Below are positions 44,866-59,536 of a DNA stretch of 64,000 bases, piece by piece. Position numbers and translations under genes: made by a program. Source of the stretch: Camillea tinctor (taxonomy: Eukaryota; Ascomycota; Sordariomycetes; Xylariales; Xylariaceae); contig MU394083.1 of NCBI GenBank assembly GCA_022578605.1, positions 206,040-270,039 on the forward strand, read 5' to 3'. Below the pieces are notes generated by a model. It had not been told where the DNA came from. It was given only the letters and a program-made list of their open reading frames with translations, and made no database searches. Within the stretch, counting starts at the first letter, position 1, and each line of letters begins with the position of its first letter.

Positions 44866-45664
44866 TCAAGCATTTCCAGTCTCGGCCTCCTTAATTTTCG
44901 CAAACTCCGCCATGAAGACTTGCGCATCTTGCGCGCCATCCACCACATGCGTGCCTTGGATTGTGAAATTTGGAACTCCATGGATACCCTTGATGTTCGC
45001 CTCGAGGACCTCGGCATCGACTTCGGCGCCGCCTTTCCCAGACGCGAGCCACTCACGCACCTCGGCGGCGCGCAGACCCGCCTTCTCGCCCGCGGCCACG
45101 AGCGTGTCGTGGGAGGTGATATCGCCCTCGCCCTCGAAGTAGGATCGGAACAACTCGAGCACTACGCGGTTCTCGACCTCGTGGCCCTTCGTCTTGCCCA
45201 GCTGGATCAGCCGGTGCGAGTCCCGCGTGTTCCCGAGACGGCCCGCAAAGCTGAAGTTGATCCCCTCCTCGCGCCCGATCGCCGACAGTCTCTCGTGGAT
45301 CCCCTGCAGCCGTTCGGCTCCGAAGCGCTCGGCTATGCGCTCCATCATCGGGATCCCGACACGTGGCGACGTCGGGTCCAGGTAGAACGCCGACCAGCTG
45401 ATGGTGAAGGTGTCGTCCTTCCCGCCGGGGTACACCTTGCGGTAGAGGTCGATGGCGCGGTCAAGCCGCTTCTTGCCGATGTAGCACTGCAATAGATCAT
45501 TAATTTATATTCAGCTTTCCCCCCCTCCCCCTTTACTGCCTGATATTTTGTAGTGAATACGAGGGTGGCGTGGATATAAAGCGTCCCAAAAGAGAAAATT
45601 GGTGAGATCAGCTTACCCATGGACAGACCGTGTCCGATACAATCTTAATCGTGAAGTTCGTCAT
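44866..45664 (-). CDS. DsbA/FrnE-like thiol oxidoreductase (thioredoxin fold)
   Basis: Exons on the minus strand are 45664-45617 and 45486-44866, with a 130-bp GT..AG intron of phase 0. The product has 222 residues. The N-terminus MTNFTIKIVSDTVCPW joins CYIGKKRLDRAI, producing the active-site motif Cys14-Pro-Trp-Cys17 followed by the family's Y-I/L-G. An all-helical insert follows, and near the C-terminus the cis-Pro segment GIHGVPNFTI with its conserved G-V-P. These features place it in the DSBA-like/FrnE family (related to 2-hydroxychromene-2-carboxylate isomerases), probably cytosolic since there is no signal peptide. The two exons cut exactly between Trp and the second Cys. Coding GC is high. 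Substrate unknown. Confidence 0.93.
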
Positions 45665-47876
45665 CGTGTAGAAGTGTGTATGTGATGTGATATTGGTTTT
45701 TCCAGTCTTCCTCCCACGACGTCCAAATAAACAGTATTCGGTACTTCTTATGTTTTTTTTTCGGTGTCTTAGTTGTACCTGGCTCTCATATATCGATAGG
45801 TTTGTTACTTAGGTACTGGTGGAAAAGGAATATTTATCATCTACAAAACCCGGCTGCCCATTCGGAGGGAGGTGGGATTTTCGGCCACTAATGCTGACAA
45901 ATACACATACGTGATCAGGGAGGCTGAACACTGTTCGACGGCCTGGGATTATTTTTAGACATTAAACTAGTTAAGTCTATAGGTACTTACGTAGTTACAT
46001 ATCAAGTAACATACAAAGAAATACTCTGTCAACTTTACACAACTAGATCAAATGACAACTCGGTTAGGTACAAAATCTAGGACTAACAGCTCTCCCTTTG
46101 TATCTATAAAAATCTTACTTAATCACTCGATGGACTGTATTATTAACATATAAAGAAACATAATTATGTAGCCGAAAACACATCAAAAGCGCCCGACGCC
46201 ACGATGAGCTCGAATTCTTGGCATTTCTAGGTCGGAAGTAAGGGTTAAAGGGGGGGAGTGGAGGCTAGATCGAGATGACCCCCGTGCTACGTAACTCGTA
46301 CATTATTAATAAAACAAAAAAGCAAAGCAGATATACCCAATGTCTAGGTGGCGTGGATTAGTCATAGTCCGAAGCATCTTGGGATACTGCAGGTGATGTC
46401 TCGTTGCGACCTAGGTCTGGACTTAGCTAACTAAGGTATACTACCTACACTATCGAGGTACAAAGAAATAGGAGACCCTCTTGCTTCGAAGTCCCGAGGT
46501 TTCTTTGATGGTTTGATATCGAGATTTATAACACGTAGATATCATTTTTCTGTTCGTTAGTAAGCGATGCTGGTATCTTCGTGGTGTTTCGGGACTATAT
46601 TTTAGTAAAGCGGTCCTCTATGGTATCTATGTTATAGTTAACCTCGCTAGATGTGTTTTCTCTTTCTTCTATATACATAGGCAGGAGGGCAAAATAGTGA
46701 ACACTTAACTGTGTGCTGAGATACCCTTCAAGGACGGGACGACTTATCTACACCACCATGGGTTTAACGTAGGACTTGGGAACGAAAGCGCTGGCCTTTC
46801 CACGAGTAATAACGTTAACATTATGGGCAAAGTTATTGCTAGTCTCTATCTCAACCACAAGTTAGCTGTCTATTAGTAGTCGAATATCGACACACTATAG
46901 CAAACAACCCATTAAAGTCTTTTTCTTAAGAGGCTTTCGTAATCCTCAGCACCGGTTTCACGACTCACATGCTGCTAAGAGTCCCATGAGACTTCTAGGT
47001 TCTTCCGTTCCCTCTTATCCTACCAAGGCCCCGATGAGAAAGCGTCACGATGCACGCCTTAGATAAGGAGATACTGTAGTTATTATGCAAAGAACTACAG
47101 GTAACTAAGGATACATGGTAATCCCGTCCCTATACACAAAAATGGCCTCTCTGTCTACCAGTTACCCTTGATATTTCAGTACCCACTTCTCAGTGCTCAG
47201 CCTTTAAGCCTCGTCATCACATGTACAGTGTGTCGGCAATAGAAAAGTGATGATCGAAATGATGGGATCACGACCAGGCACAGCAGGTGTTAGTGACTAG
47301 ACCTCAACCTAGTTATACCCTCGGTCGACAATCTACAACCCTCTCTGCTTCTGCAGGGACTAGGAAGGAACAAAGATGCTGTTCCTGCATATAGGTGACG
47401 GTGACATATGTAGTTGTAGTCTAGGTTCCTCGCACAACAACGTATTAATTACCTAAGCCCCTGCTTAGTTTCTCGTGACAGCTTCGGTAGATATTGGCAT
47501 ATATAGGAAGTGGAATATTGTTGATATAGTTCTCAAATAACCATCTAGGAGGTGTTAGTTAAACTAAAACGAGGATAAATTATAGACTTACAGTCTTCCT
47601 TTTGACCCCAATGACCCTACAAAATAATAAAATGAAAAGATAAAGGGGAGATTGAACAAAGCTTCAAGCTCTCTTGTCTAAATGCATCTATTAGAGCTGG
47701 TGTGCTAAACTTTGGAGTGCAGGGCAATACTTACCTCATGAGGGGATCGGTATACAAGTAACAATATCAGAGATAGTTGTGGTCCTGGTTTCTGCACAAT
47801 AACATCATGATTATCGAAGCTCTTTGTAATACTCTCGTAACAATATGTATCGAAGGGGGTATCAATAATCCATTTA
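45665..47876. other. Gene-poor AT-leaning region
   Basis: 2.2 kb with no supported coding region, RNA or clear repeat. Numerous short frames without motifs. Confidence 0.5.
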
Positions 47877-48095
47877 TTATTCTCCGTGGTGGGATTGGGT
47901 TTCGTCAGTATCAATATCATCCAGCTCTGACATGTCATCCATGTTGTTGGCCTCCTTTTGACAGTAGTAGACACCGATAGAGCAAACAATGATCATAATT
48001 ATAGAGAACACTACTATAATTTTGTCGATTATAACAGCTGCTTCTTTGGAAGGAATTGGTTGAGTCGCATTACGGTGGTAGATGCTTCCATCCAT
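47877..48095 (-). CDS. Candidate small single-pass membrane protein
   Basis: 72 residues from the ATG at 48095; the frame is open about 18 codons further upstream without an ATG, so it could be an exon of a larger gene. A basic/polar N-terminus (MDGSIYHRNATQ) is followed by a hydrophobic segment VIIDKIIVVFSIIMIIVCSI (about 21-40), then YYCQKE and a strongly acidic tail MDDMSELDDIDTDE. This layout, membrane helix plus acidic tail, is less likely by chance than a random frame. However, the DNA is AT-rich and no family is recognised. Nearby minus-strand frames (48187-48375, 48410-48685) show no convincing splice to it. Confidence 0.3.
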   Translation of the reverse strand: MDGSIYHRNATQPIPSKEAAVIIDKIIVVFSIIMIIVCSIGVYYCQKEANNMDDMSELDDIDTDETQSHHGE

Positions 48096-50339
48096 CTTTT
48101 CTCGTAGATCGTATAGCTTCACAGATAGTAAAAGATTTAGGTAATGCACAGGTGTACGACGATGGCGGTATAGACGACAGATAGGGTTACAGCGATAATG
48201 AAGAGTGAATTTTCTGTAGTGATGCCAATACTTTCAGGTAGTAGAAACGTTGCTGATGGTGTGCAGAAAAGAAGTGCTTGTAAATGCAGGTTTGTAGGAA
48301 AGAGAATATTGGTTGACCGACTAAAAAAACATTTAGTGATATATAGTTGTATGTTTTGTTTGTAAACCTATTCAATGCAGTAGACTAGGCTCTTAGATAT
48401 TATGAAAAATTACCTGGGACCAAAACTTTTTAGGGTAGACAGGGTAAATAAAAGTTTGTAGGAGAATTTTCTTATTGTTTGATGATGGGTACGCATGTAC
48501 ACAATGGATGAATAGGGGTTATGATTGTTGCTGGGGCTATTACACGGATATCTGGCGCAGTGTAACAGACAACTTGCAGAAAGATAACAAATATAAAAGC
48601 AAGGCAGTATTTTGTAAAGTAGCACCAATATAACTTTTCGTAGTAGAGTACAGCGAGTAAAAGAGAGAGAAATAAAAGGCTTCAAAAGAGTGTGTCAAGA
48701 GACTGAAATTATAATGAAATAAATTTATGTTTTAGAGGTAAATTAAAGTCCCGCACTTCCATAGCTCATATGGGGCATTAGAAAGGAGATTGGACTTTCT
48801 TATATACATCTATAAATTTCTAATACCCATCACCCTTCTAATGTAAGAGCATATCGGTTGCCCTAGAGGCTTTCGATAAATGGGTTGGCTGTTTAATGAT
48901 ACAGACTATATGAATCACAAACTGCATTAATAGTATTTGTAAGGTAAAAGAAAGTCAAAGCTATCCAAATCATGGCTTAATATTAAATGACGCTTAGATT
49001 GCCAAAAATGTCTACGCATTGTACTGTCAAAGGTATCCAATACTGACAAGATTTAATATGATACACCCTCAGTTCTAGACAGGTATGATGCGCTCACAAA
49101 CTTCTGTTTAGGAGGTTCTTGTGGAAACGTGGACATAAGTCCTAGGAAACCTACCTAAGCAGTAGTAGATAACTGGCAACCGATTTATTTCATCGTGAGT
49201 CTGAAATCCGTAAACGTCCTTTGCGCTTTTCCTAATAATTACTACCTATTTGAATTTATTCGATATAAAAACGTGGACGATGAATCGTATAGTCCACAAC
49301 CAAACCAAGCAGACCAGAAGCGCTGGTTCTTCCGGTTCTTACTGCTGTTAGGTAACGTCTACTATTGCGTCTTCACTATGGTGATATAATGCCTCTATGT
49401 TTTCAATTACCAAGGATAGGGGATGCAAATACCAACCCCCATATCAGAGTACTAGTAGTTTACTTCAATAAGCCGAATTAGGTACCTAGGTACGTTTAAT
49501 ATATCATGTGCTAGTTGCTGACCTTGATATGCATGCTTAGGTCGTAAACCAGCACAGGCAACTGCTGTAAATCTATCACCCATGTAAAAATTGCAATCCA
49601 ACCAATCACAAGATAGTAGGTAACCTCTTTAGGATGTTGTACCTCAGTAAACTTATACACTGCAGATTTAGGGGTGTCACTAAAATCTGTATCTCATGAT
49701 ACTTAGGTACCTGAATATGTCCCGTATAATCAACTTGTTCCCCTTGTTCATCAGCTAAAGTAATATAAATGTCTGAATTTTTTTCGACTATGTAGATATT
49801 CACACAAGGAATAAATGCATCGAACCAACAGCTGGTTATGATACTGAAGCTTAGAGGGTCGAATTAACTACGTGTTTTTGAATGGCTGCCATGTGTTCCC
49901 ATGGAAGTCTCTGTGACAAGGGGTAATAGCTTGGAACATTAGAGTCATATTCAACTAATAATTCTCTTATGGTCTCAAGGAGTCTTAAGGGTCTAAATTC
50001 TCCTGGATCCCATGTCGAGAATTGTGCTCTTATTTATACACATATATTCTAGCCTGAGGCATATATTCCATTATGCAAGTTGGTTATCCATGCATTCTCC
50101 ATAAGCATGACCAATACAGGAGTACCCGAAACAGGGAGCCCACGACATATGCAGGTTAATGTGTCTTCACCTTTTCTGTATGCGAGCTTTCGAGATGTGA
50201 ATCAGGATACAACCTATAGAATACATGCCCCACTCGCTGTCTCGCTCAATTGCCGAGATGTCTATATCGGCAATCCTCCAACTCCACCTTGTGACCCCTC
50301 AGGTGCGGAACTAAAGTATCGTCTATTTCATGTATATCT
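48096..50339. other. Gene-poor AT-rich region
   Basis: 2.2 kb, AT-rich, with no supported gene. One copy of the palindrome TACCTAGGTA at 49483-49492. The right end is the SDR promoter. Confidence 0.5.
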
Positions 50340-50347
50340 TATAAAAG
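50340..50347 (+). promoter_or_regulatory. TATA box of the SDR gene
   Basis: TATAAAAG, 104 bp before the ATG at 50451, followed by a CCATTGG (reverse CCAAT core). Spacing fits a fungal TATA promoter. Confidence 0.55.
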
Positions 50348-50450
50348 GGGCCATTGGGCATCAATTTTTAATATTGAATACCATTGAAGTAATAATATAC
50401 ACATATTTGATTTTGCATCGAATTTCATTACCTATACCGATTGAGTAACA

Positions 50451-51413
50451 ATGAGCGGCCAATCGAGTGTATCGGCAAGGAAAAGCATTGTAGTTACGGG
50501 TGGTGCTAGTGGCGTTGGCCTGGCGATGGTTACGCATTTCGCTTCTCAGGGCCATATAGTCACAATCCTGGACATGAATGCAGAATCGGGGCTAGCGGTA
50601 GTTCGCGATCTCTCTTCAAAACATCCGCAGGCAACGGTCACATTCAAGAAGGCCGACGTTTCATCATGGCAAGATCTGGCTGATGTATTCAAAGAAATCC
50701 ACCGGGACGCTGGTAGAGTAGACATCGTCATGGCCAATGCTGGTATCTCCGAACAGGGTGTATCAAGCCTAGCACCTGTAGACGAAACTGAACCCTCGCA
50801 ACCACGTCTGAAGACTCTAGATGTCAATCTCACGGGGGTGATATATAGTAAGTTCCATCAACCTGGGCCCTATCTTCACCATCTGTGTCACTAAGATACT
50901 TCTAGCTATCAAACTTGCTACTCATTATCTTCGTAAAAATGGTCCGGATACCTCGACAGGATTACGTGGATCCATAATATGCACGTCGTCCAACGCAGGG
51001 CTCTATCCCTTCCCTGCAGCACCTCTCTATGCAGCATCCAAATCTGGTGTCATCGGTCTTGTGCGGTCCCTTGGACCGGTGTTTGAGCGTGTGAATATCC
51101 AGATAAATGCCTTAGCACCTGCTGTTTTAGGTACGTATATCAAATTACTTCCCCGTCTCATTAGCATTGCTCTTCCCTGACACAGAAGGAAGAATCCAAT
51201 ATTGCCTCTTCGAAGGATCTCTTCAAGGGAATGATCATCACGCCTATGTCGACGCTTATTAAAGGGGTTGAGAAATTCATCAACGAACCAAAACTCACGG
51301 GGGCTGTGGCTGAGATCCATGGGGATAACGCAACCCTTCGCCCCCATCACGACAGTATGGATGAAGACTCACGGAAAAACTTTGAGCATTTCTGGAATCT
51401 CGGGTATACTTGA
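50451..51413 (+). CDS. Short-chain dehydrogenase/reductase
   Basis: NAD(P)-dependent SDR of the classical type, resembling 15-hydroxyprostaglandin dehydrogenase-like fungal enzymes. Exons: 50451-50847, 50906-51130, 51193-51413; introns of 58 and 62 bp. The product has 280 residues. Visible: cofactor motif TGGASGVG (16-23), LDMN after the second strand (Asp suggests NAD preference), KKADVSSW, NAGIS, the NVNLTG-type helix start, and catalytic Tyr174-x3-Lys178 in YAASKSG with the preceding CTSSNAG Ser. For intron 2 the acceptor that keeps the frame is GGAAG at 51192, giving VLE-SNIASSKDLFKGMIITP. The earlier CACAG at 51185 would shift the frame. A TATA box lies 104 bp upstream. Substrate unknown; no related enzymes nearby. 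Confidence 0.9.
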
Positions 51414-51811
51414 GCACTTTAGACATTGTACTAGTACTTGTCTACAAATGAAGAGAAAACTAAATAGGATGAATACAAGTTACCTTGAAGAATAGTCTTG
51501 AAGCGTGTGCTAATGTGTATGTATATTTAAGCAGCTTAGTCTAGCTTGCTTATCGCCACTATCTATAGAATTTGCCCACTCTATGAGAGGAATATCAGAT
51601 ACAAGCGAGACTTGTTCATTATGGGATGGGTTCAGAGTCAAAACTCCGCAGTGAATAAAAGAAAAGCCACCGAAACACCAGGAACCTTATTAAAGCTAGG
51701 ACCATTTACCATAACATGAAGGTGCTAAACTTACACCAGGACATGAGCCCATTTATACATACTGAAGCTTCTATAAATGGTATCTATGGGGAGTTAAAAA
51801 GAAATGCCCTT
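51414..51811. other. Intergenic region after the SDR gene
   Basis: About 400 bp, AT-leaning, with no supported feature. Confidence 0.5.
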
Positions 51812-51819
51812 TATATAAG
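51812..51819 (+). promoter_or_regulatory. TATA box before the small candidate gene
   Basis: TATATAAG followed by a CT-rich tract and an A/C-rich leader, about 170 bp before the ATG at 51982. Confidence 0.45.
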
Positions 51820-51981
51820 AGAGCACCCTCTTTTTCTCTCATCTCACTCTCAGCACGACACATGCAACATACACAACACTGCCCACCTACAATCACGAGA
51901 CCCTCAGCGGCAAAATTACTATCTACGAGATCTTTCCACGACAGTCCATCCTGGTCCTAATACCTTTTGACGCCGCCAACG

Positions 51982-52236
51982 ATGCTCAGAATGATCACGT
52001 CGATATTGACCGAATGGATTAAAACATGGGTTGCGGATCCCGAGCCTGAGCCACCGAAAGAGCCACCAAAAGAAGAACCAATATCGCCGTCAACGAGCGT
52101 CCTGCGCTGGTATTCGGCAGGACGATCCGGCACTCTCGTGATCCCCATTCCTCCAGACCGCGTGGGTTTAGTGATGCACGGAGGTCTGCCAATGCGGATA
52201 TATCGATATCGAGCCCCTAGAAGGACGTATATGTAG
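51982..52236 (+). CDS. Candidate small protein, unknown function
   Basis: 84 residues: MLRMITSILTEWIKTWV (amphipathic helix), then an acidic Pro/Glu/Lys linker, then VLRWYSAGRSGTLVIPIPPD and a basic C-terminus ending RTYM. Support comes from the TATA box and pyrimidine-rich leader upstream. An earlier ATG at 51862 opens a same-frame reading of 32 codons ending in TAA, so it would act as an upstream ORF unless the gene is split differently. No family recognised. Confidence 0.4.
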   Translation: MLRMITSILTEWIKTWVADPEPEPPKEPPKEEPISPSTSVLRWYSAGRSGTLVIPIPPDRVGLVMHGGLPMRIYRYRAPRRTYM

Positions 52237-55761
<3,525 letters not shown>

Positions 55762-58627
55762 TGTGACGGATGTGGGTGTGGATTGGTGATGGAGGGGAGA
55801 GGTATCAGTTGGGAAGAGACAAGTAGCTTGATGAGAAGAAAAGACGGGAAAGCTGTCCGCAGTGAGAAAAATAAAATTGAGCTTGCTCAACTAGTGTGTG
55901 GAAAGGAAGAAAAGGAAAAGCGAGCTCCGGAGGTGGGAGGAACAAGTGTGTTGTGGCTAGGTTAGTGCGGTAGGGGGAGTCAGGGCAACTGGTCAGTATG
56001 GGAAGTACACTACAAACCCGGGCTGGAAAAAAGAAGCCAAACAGAGAAAGCCAACGACGTTGCCAAACCCACAGAAGAGTGGACCCAGACCCGAAATCGA
56101 TCCAAGCTCATGAGAAATTTTTTCAATTCATGGAGGCTACCCAAATGAGACAAGGCTGGCGATTTTACTATGGTTGGTAACGGTACACCAGGAAATTCGG
56201 GGATTGTCGGGTCCTGCGTTTGTCACGAAATACCCGTGCACCGCGCTTATTCTTCTTCATATTGAGGCTTTTTCCGACGGGTCTTGGCAGATCGTCACGA
56301 CTCAAAAACCTAGAAACCAAAAAATTGAACATACCTGCGTATCGATGCTACCTGAAGTTAAACAAAATAACCCTAGAGAGTCTTCTCATGAGAAACAACA
56401 CCACAGCTAGGTACCTTAAGACAATCAGAGACCTGGTTACTATCCGAGACCCTATGAACAACCAAGACACAGAGAGGTCAGAAACCAGGGGATAACCTGA
56501 AAGAAATGGTGAAGCGGCGGCCCCCACCACATGTGTGGCTCACCCACTAGGGTTAAGAAATAAGAAATACCGGGTGAAGTTAGTCTTTTGGCTTTGAGAC
56601 TTGCGGATACAGATTACGGTGTAGTGGGGCTTCCGAAACCGCAGAGATGATCAAGCAGCGTGGAGAAAAAAGGATAAAGAGGGAGAGATACCCTCTGATA
56701 AATGTTTTGGTCTGATGCCAGTTCTTTCGCTCAACAACACCTACCGAGCACGAAGCAAGCTATTCGCGACCGCAATGTCTTACCCTACGATCTGTTCCGA
56801 GCGACCGACCAGGGGTTGAAAGCTTCCTACAGCTGACCTAAGCTACTACCCCCCTTTCCTAATACATACACGGGACGGGACGGCTATGTACACTACTTTA
56901 TCATGAAGTACGTGTCAGGGGATTCAGGTTCAAGAACACTCAGACTTTCTGTGCTTCTGAACTTCTGCAGAACGGGTCCTATCGCAGAAGTTCCATTCGA
57001 GTGACGCTTTCCGATCTTCGACCGAGCGGCAAAATCAGAAGACAGCTTTGACTCTTACACTTGTCTTGGCTTTGCGATAATCTTTCTTCTGTGCCACCCC
57101 CAACAAAAAAAATACCTGCAGTAAAAAAGTTGTGAGATCAATCTGGCAAGTCATAAGGAAGAGACCAGGGATTAAAGACAAAAAAAACTTCTCCAATGTG
57201 CTGGGAGGAATCCATGAAATGAAAGATGAGCGGTGGGTAAGCGTAGACAAGGAAAGGAAAAAAAAAGATTGCTTTAGCCAATATGGTGGCTTGGTGGCCG
57301 AAAGTCTTGGCTAATCATGCTTTTTGGCTTTTGAGCCTCACTGCCTGAGGCTGCAAAGAAAAAAAAATGAAATATGACCAAAGAAGGACCAATTAACGTC
57401 ATTTTCGCAGATACCCAAGGTAAATAAGGCCCTGGTTCCCGGGACTTTTACTCCCCCTCGTCCCCCTCCATCAACGTATAACCTAAAATATAAGGTTGCT
57501 ATTAGCACCTAGGTACCTAACCATTTCGTGATGGAATCGTTTACGGGTGTTAATTGTCATGGTGTAGTAATATATGGAACTCAAATTATGTAATTCCCAC
57601 TTGATATATACCTAGGTATAATACAAGAGAAAAAGAGTTAGGTAAGGAAATATAACACATCGGTTATAAGATGAATTTGAAAAGGGAAAAAAAGAACTGA
57701 AAACTTTTTTTTGCACGGAGTCGTATTCTTGGTACATACATTAACGCCGTAAGTCGGCACGGCACACCTTACATTAATTGATGATCTGCATGACCCGTAA
57801 TACGCCGTAATCAACAGACAATTTTTTTCTCCTATCAGATCAAGTTTAGAGAAACACACAAAAAGGAAGAAAGAAAAAATATAGCAGCGATAATGTGACC
57901 TTACCTTAACTTATCACGCGCAGTGATTCAGATGCAACCTTAGGTTTATAGGTTACTGGTATGAAAAGTAGGTAGTTCGATAGATACTGGGCGGTTTGGT
58001 ACCTGACCTGACCCTAACCTAAGCTTTGGGGAAAAGAAGTGGGCAGGGTGCGGGTTACCGCGATGCGGTAAACCGAGATTCCTTTTTTTGTTACGGGGAT
58101 GGGGGTTTACATTTTTGCTTTTTTTTTATAGGCACCTATGTAGGGACTTTGAGGTAAGAAGTGAGATACGACTTACTAAGGCAGAAAGGGAAAGGGAATA
58201 AATAGTGATAGGTATACTAGAAGATGATGGCTAGCGAACGAGGGGAGGGAGAGGACCGGCGGATCACATCGCTTGCCGTTCATCCTCCTCCTCCCCTTCT
58301 TTTCTCGTGAAGTGGAACTTTGGGACCTGGAAGTATATGATAAAGCTTGAAAAAGGAGGTAATCGAGATAGAAATTTAAAGGCCAGACTAGCTTCAGCAT
58401 TTATTGCTTTGTATGTATATACCATGGTAAGTTAAAGCTTATTCCAGGGTGGGAAGTTGATTCATAGAATGAACCCCCTCCACTTCCCTAGCTTACCTAC
58501 CTATAAGTGCCTGGCGTATCTAATCGGGGTATATAAGTTGCATAGCTTATTAATGGAGGATGGGAGCGAATAAGATAGATAAGAAAGTGTCTAAGATAGA
58601 GAAGTTCCAGATCTCGAGAGTTGCTGC
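55762..58627. other. ATP9 promoter and gene-poor region
   Basis: 2.9 kb. The ATP9-proximal part is purine-rich 5' leader. The rest is AT-leaning without supported genes. One copy of the palindrome TACCTAGGTA lies at 57609-57618 and a partial copy at 57508-57515. Confidence 0.5.
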
Positions 58628-58635
58628 TATAAATA
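58628..58635 (+). promoter_or_regulatory. TATA box without an assigned gene
   Basis: TATAAATA followed by a long CT-rich stretch, the arrangement of a strong fungal core promoter. Downstream on the same strand is only a motif-free 184-codon frame from 58741, which overlaps the opposite-strand candidate at 59237-59536. Confidence 0.4.
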
Positions 58636-59236
58636 CCCTTCCCCCTCCTTTATCCCCATCTTCATAATCATATGCAGCAGTGTTCATTATAGATATTTCT
58701 TTTTATTCTTAGTAGAGACCAAGTGGTTTCTACTTAAACTATGATATACTACATTCAAGTGAGCGTGTGGGTAGTAAGCATCCCCTTACGTCGCATCATA
58801 ACCACCATCTTCTTATACATCTCTACGCCCTCCTATGTCTCATTCTCTCCGACAATAGGGAAAGACGAGATTCGAATTGGCAGGGGGGCGACAGGCAGCT
58901 TGTATAAAAAGAGATGGTGTATTTTCGTTGCTCTTGCTAAACCCCTAACCCCAAACACCAGTGAATTTCCCAAAACCGTGGAGGCCAGCCTCCTTCTGTC
59001 CCAGACTCCAAAGAAATCAATTATATATATCTTTTTTTTTCTTTTTTTCTCTTTCTTTTATCCCTTCCCAGTATGCATTTGCCAGTCTACTATCGAGTAC
59101 TCGCTCGTTTCTCATTATCGTTCAATCGGTCGGTGGGCGATCTGCCAAAGGAAAATGGTGAAAAAAAAGGAGAGGCACCGTCCTTCTGTTTCTGATACCA
59201 ACATAGGTATTCCCATCCAAGATTATTCATTTATCT
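58636..59236. other. Region downstream of orphan TATA box
   Basis: About 600 bp covered partly by the motif-free plus-strand frame 58741-59295. I do not accept it as a gene. It could be part of a non-coding or antisense transcript. Confidence 0.35.
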
Positions 59237-59536
59237 TTAGCATCTTTGGGTGGGACTGCTGTCTGTTAGCGATGCACTCGCATATATATACATAAGAGTA
59301 GCAAGGTGCTCACACTTGTCCTTGTTCTTCTCCCACTGGAACGGCATGCCCTTGAAGTGCGAGCGCAGCTGGTTCGGTGGCCAGTCTTCTTCCTTGGCCC
59401 CCTCGGTAGTAGTAGTGGTGGTGGCAGTGGTGCTCTCTGCCTTGCTATCGGGTTGGGTCTTGGGCTCTTCCTGCTGGTGCTCGACTCGCTCAGTGGCAGA
59501 GCCGGTGGTTTTGCTCGGGGTCCTTTTGTCACACAT
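59237..59536 (-). CDS. Small hypothetical protein
   Basis: 99 residues as an unspliced frame. The N-terminus (MCDKRTPSKTTGSATERVEH) and a Thr-rich, Gln/Glu-rich middle are hydrophilic. The segment EEDWPPNQLRSHFKGMPFQW followed by EKNKDK is the most structured-looking part and could be a conserved C-terminal motif. Past KDK a GTGAGC donor and an ACAG acceptor would remove 51 nt in frame, so the true C-terminus is uncertain; the residues after KDK look like translated intron. No family recognised. Confidence 0.5.
   Translation of the reverse strand: MCDKRTPSKTTGSATERVEHQQEEPKTQPDSKAESTTATTTTTTEGAKEEDWPPNQLRSHFKGMPFQWEKNKDKCEHLATLMYIYASASLTDSSPTQRC

Noticed and set aside
44920..45495. 191-codon plus-strand frame antisense to the DsbA-like gene
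   Set aside because: Shadow of GC-rich coding; the opposite strand has the CPWC thioredoxin-fold protein.
58741..59295. 184-codon plus-strand frame
   Set aside because: Mixed Ile/Phe-rich composition with a poly-T-encoded Phe stretch and no motif; only the upstream TATA box is notable.
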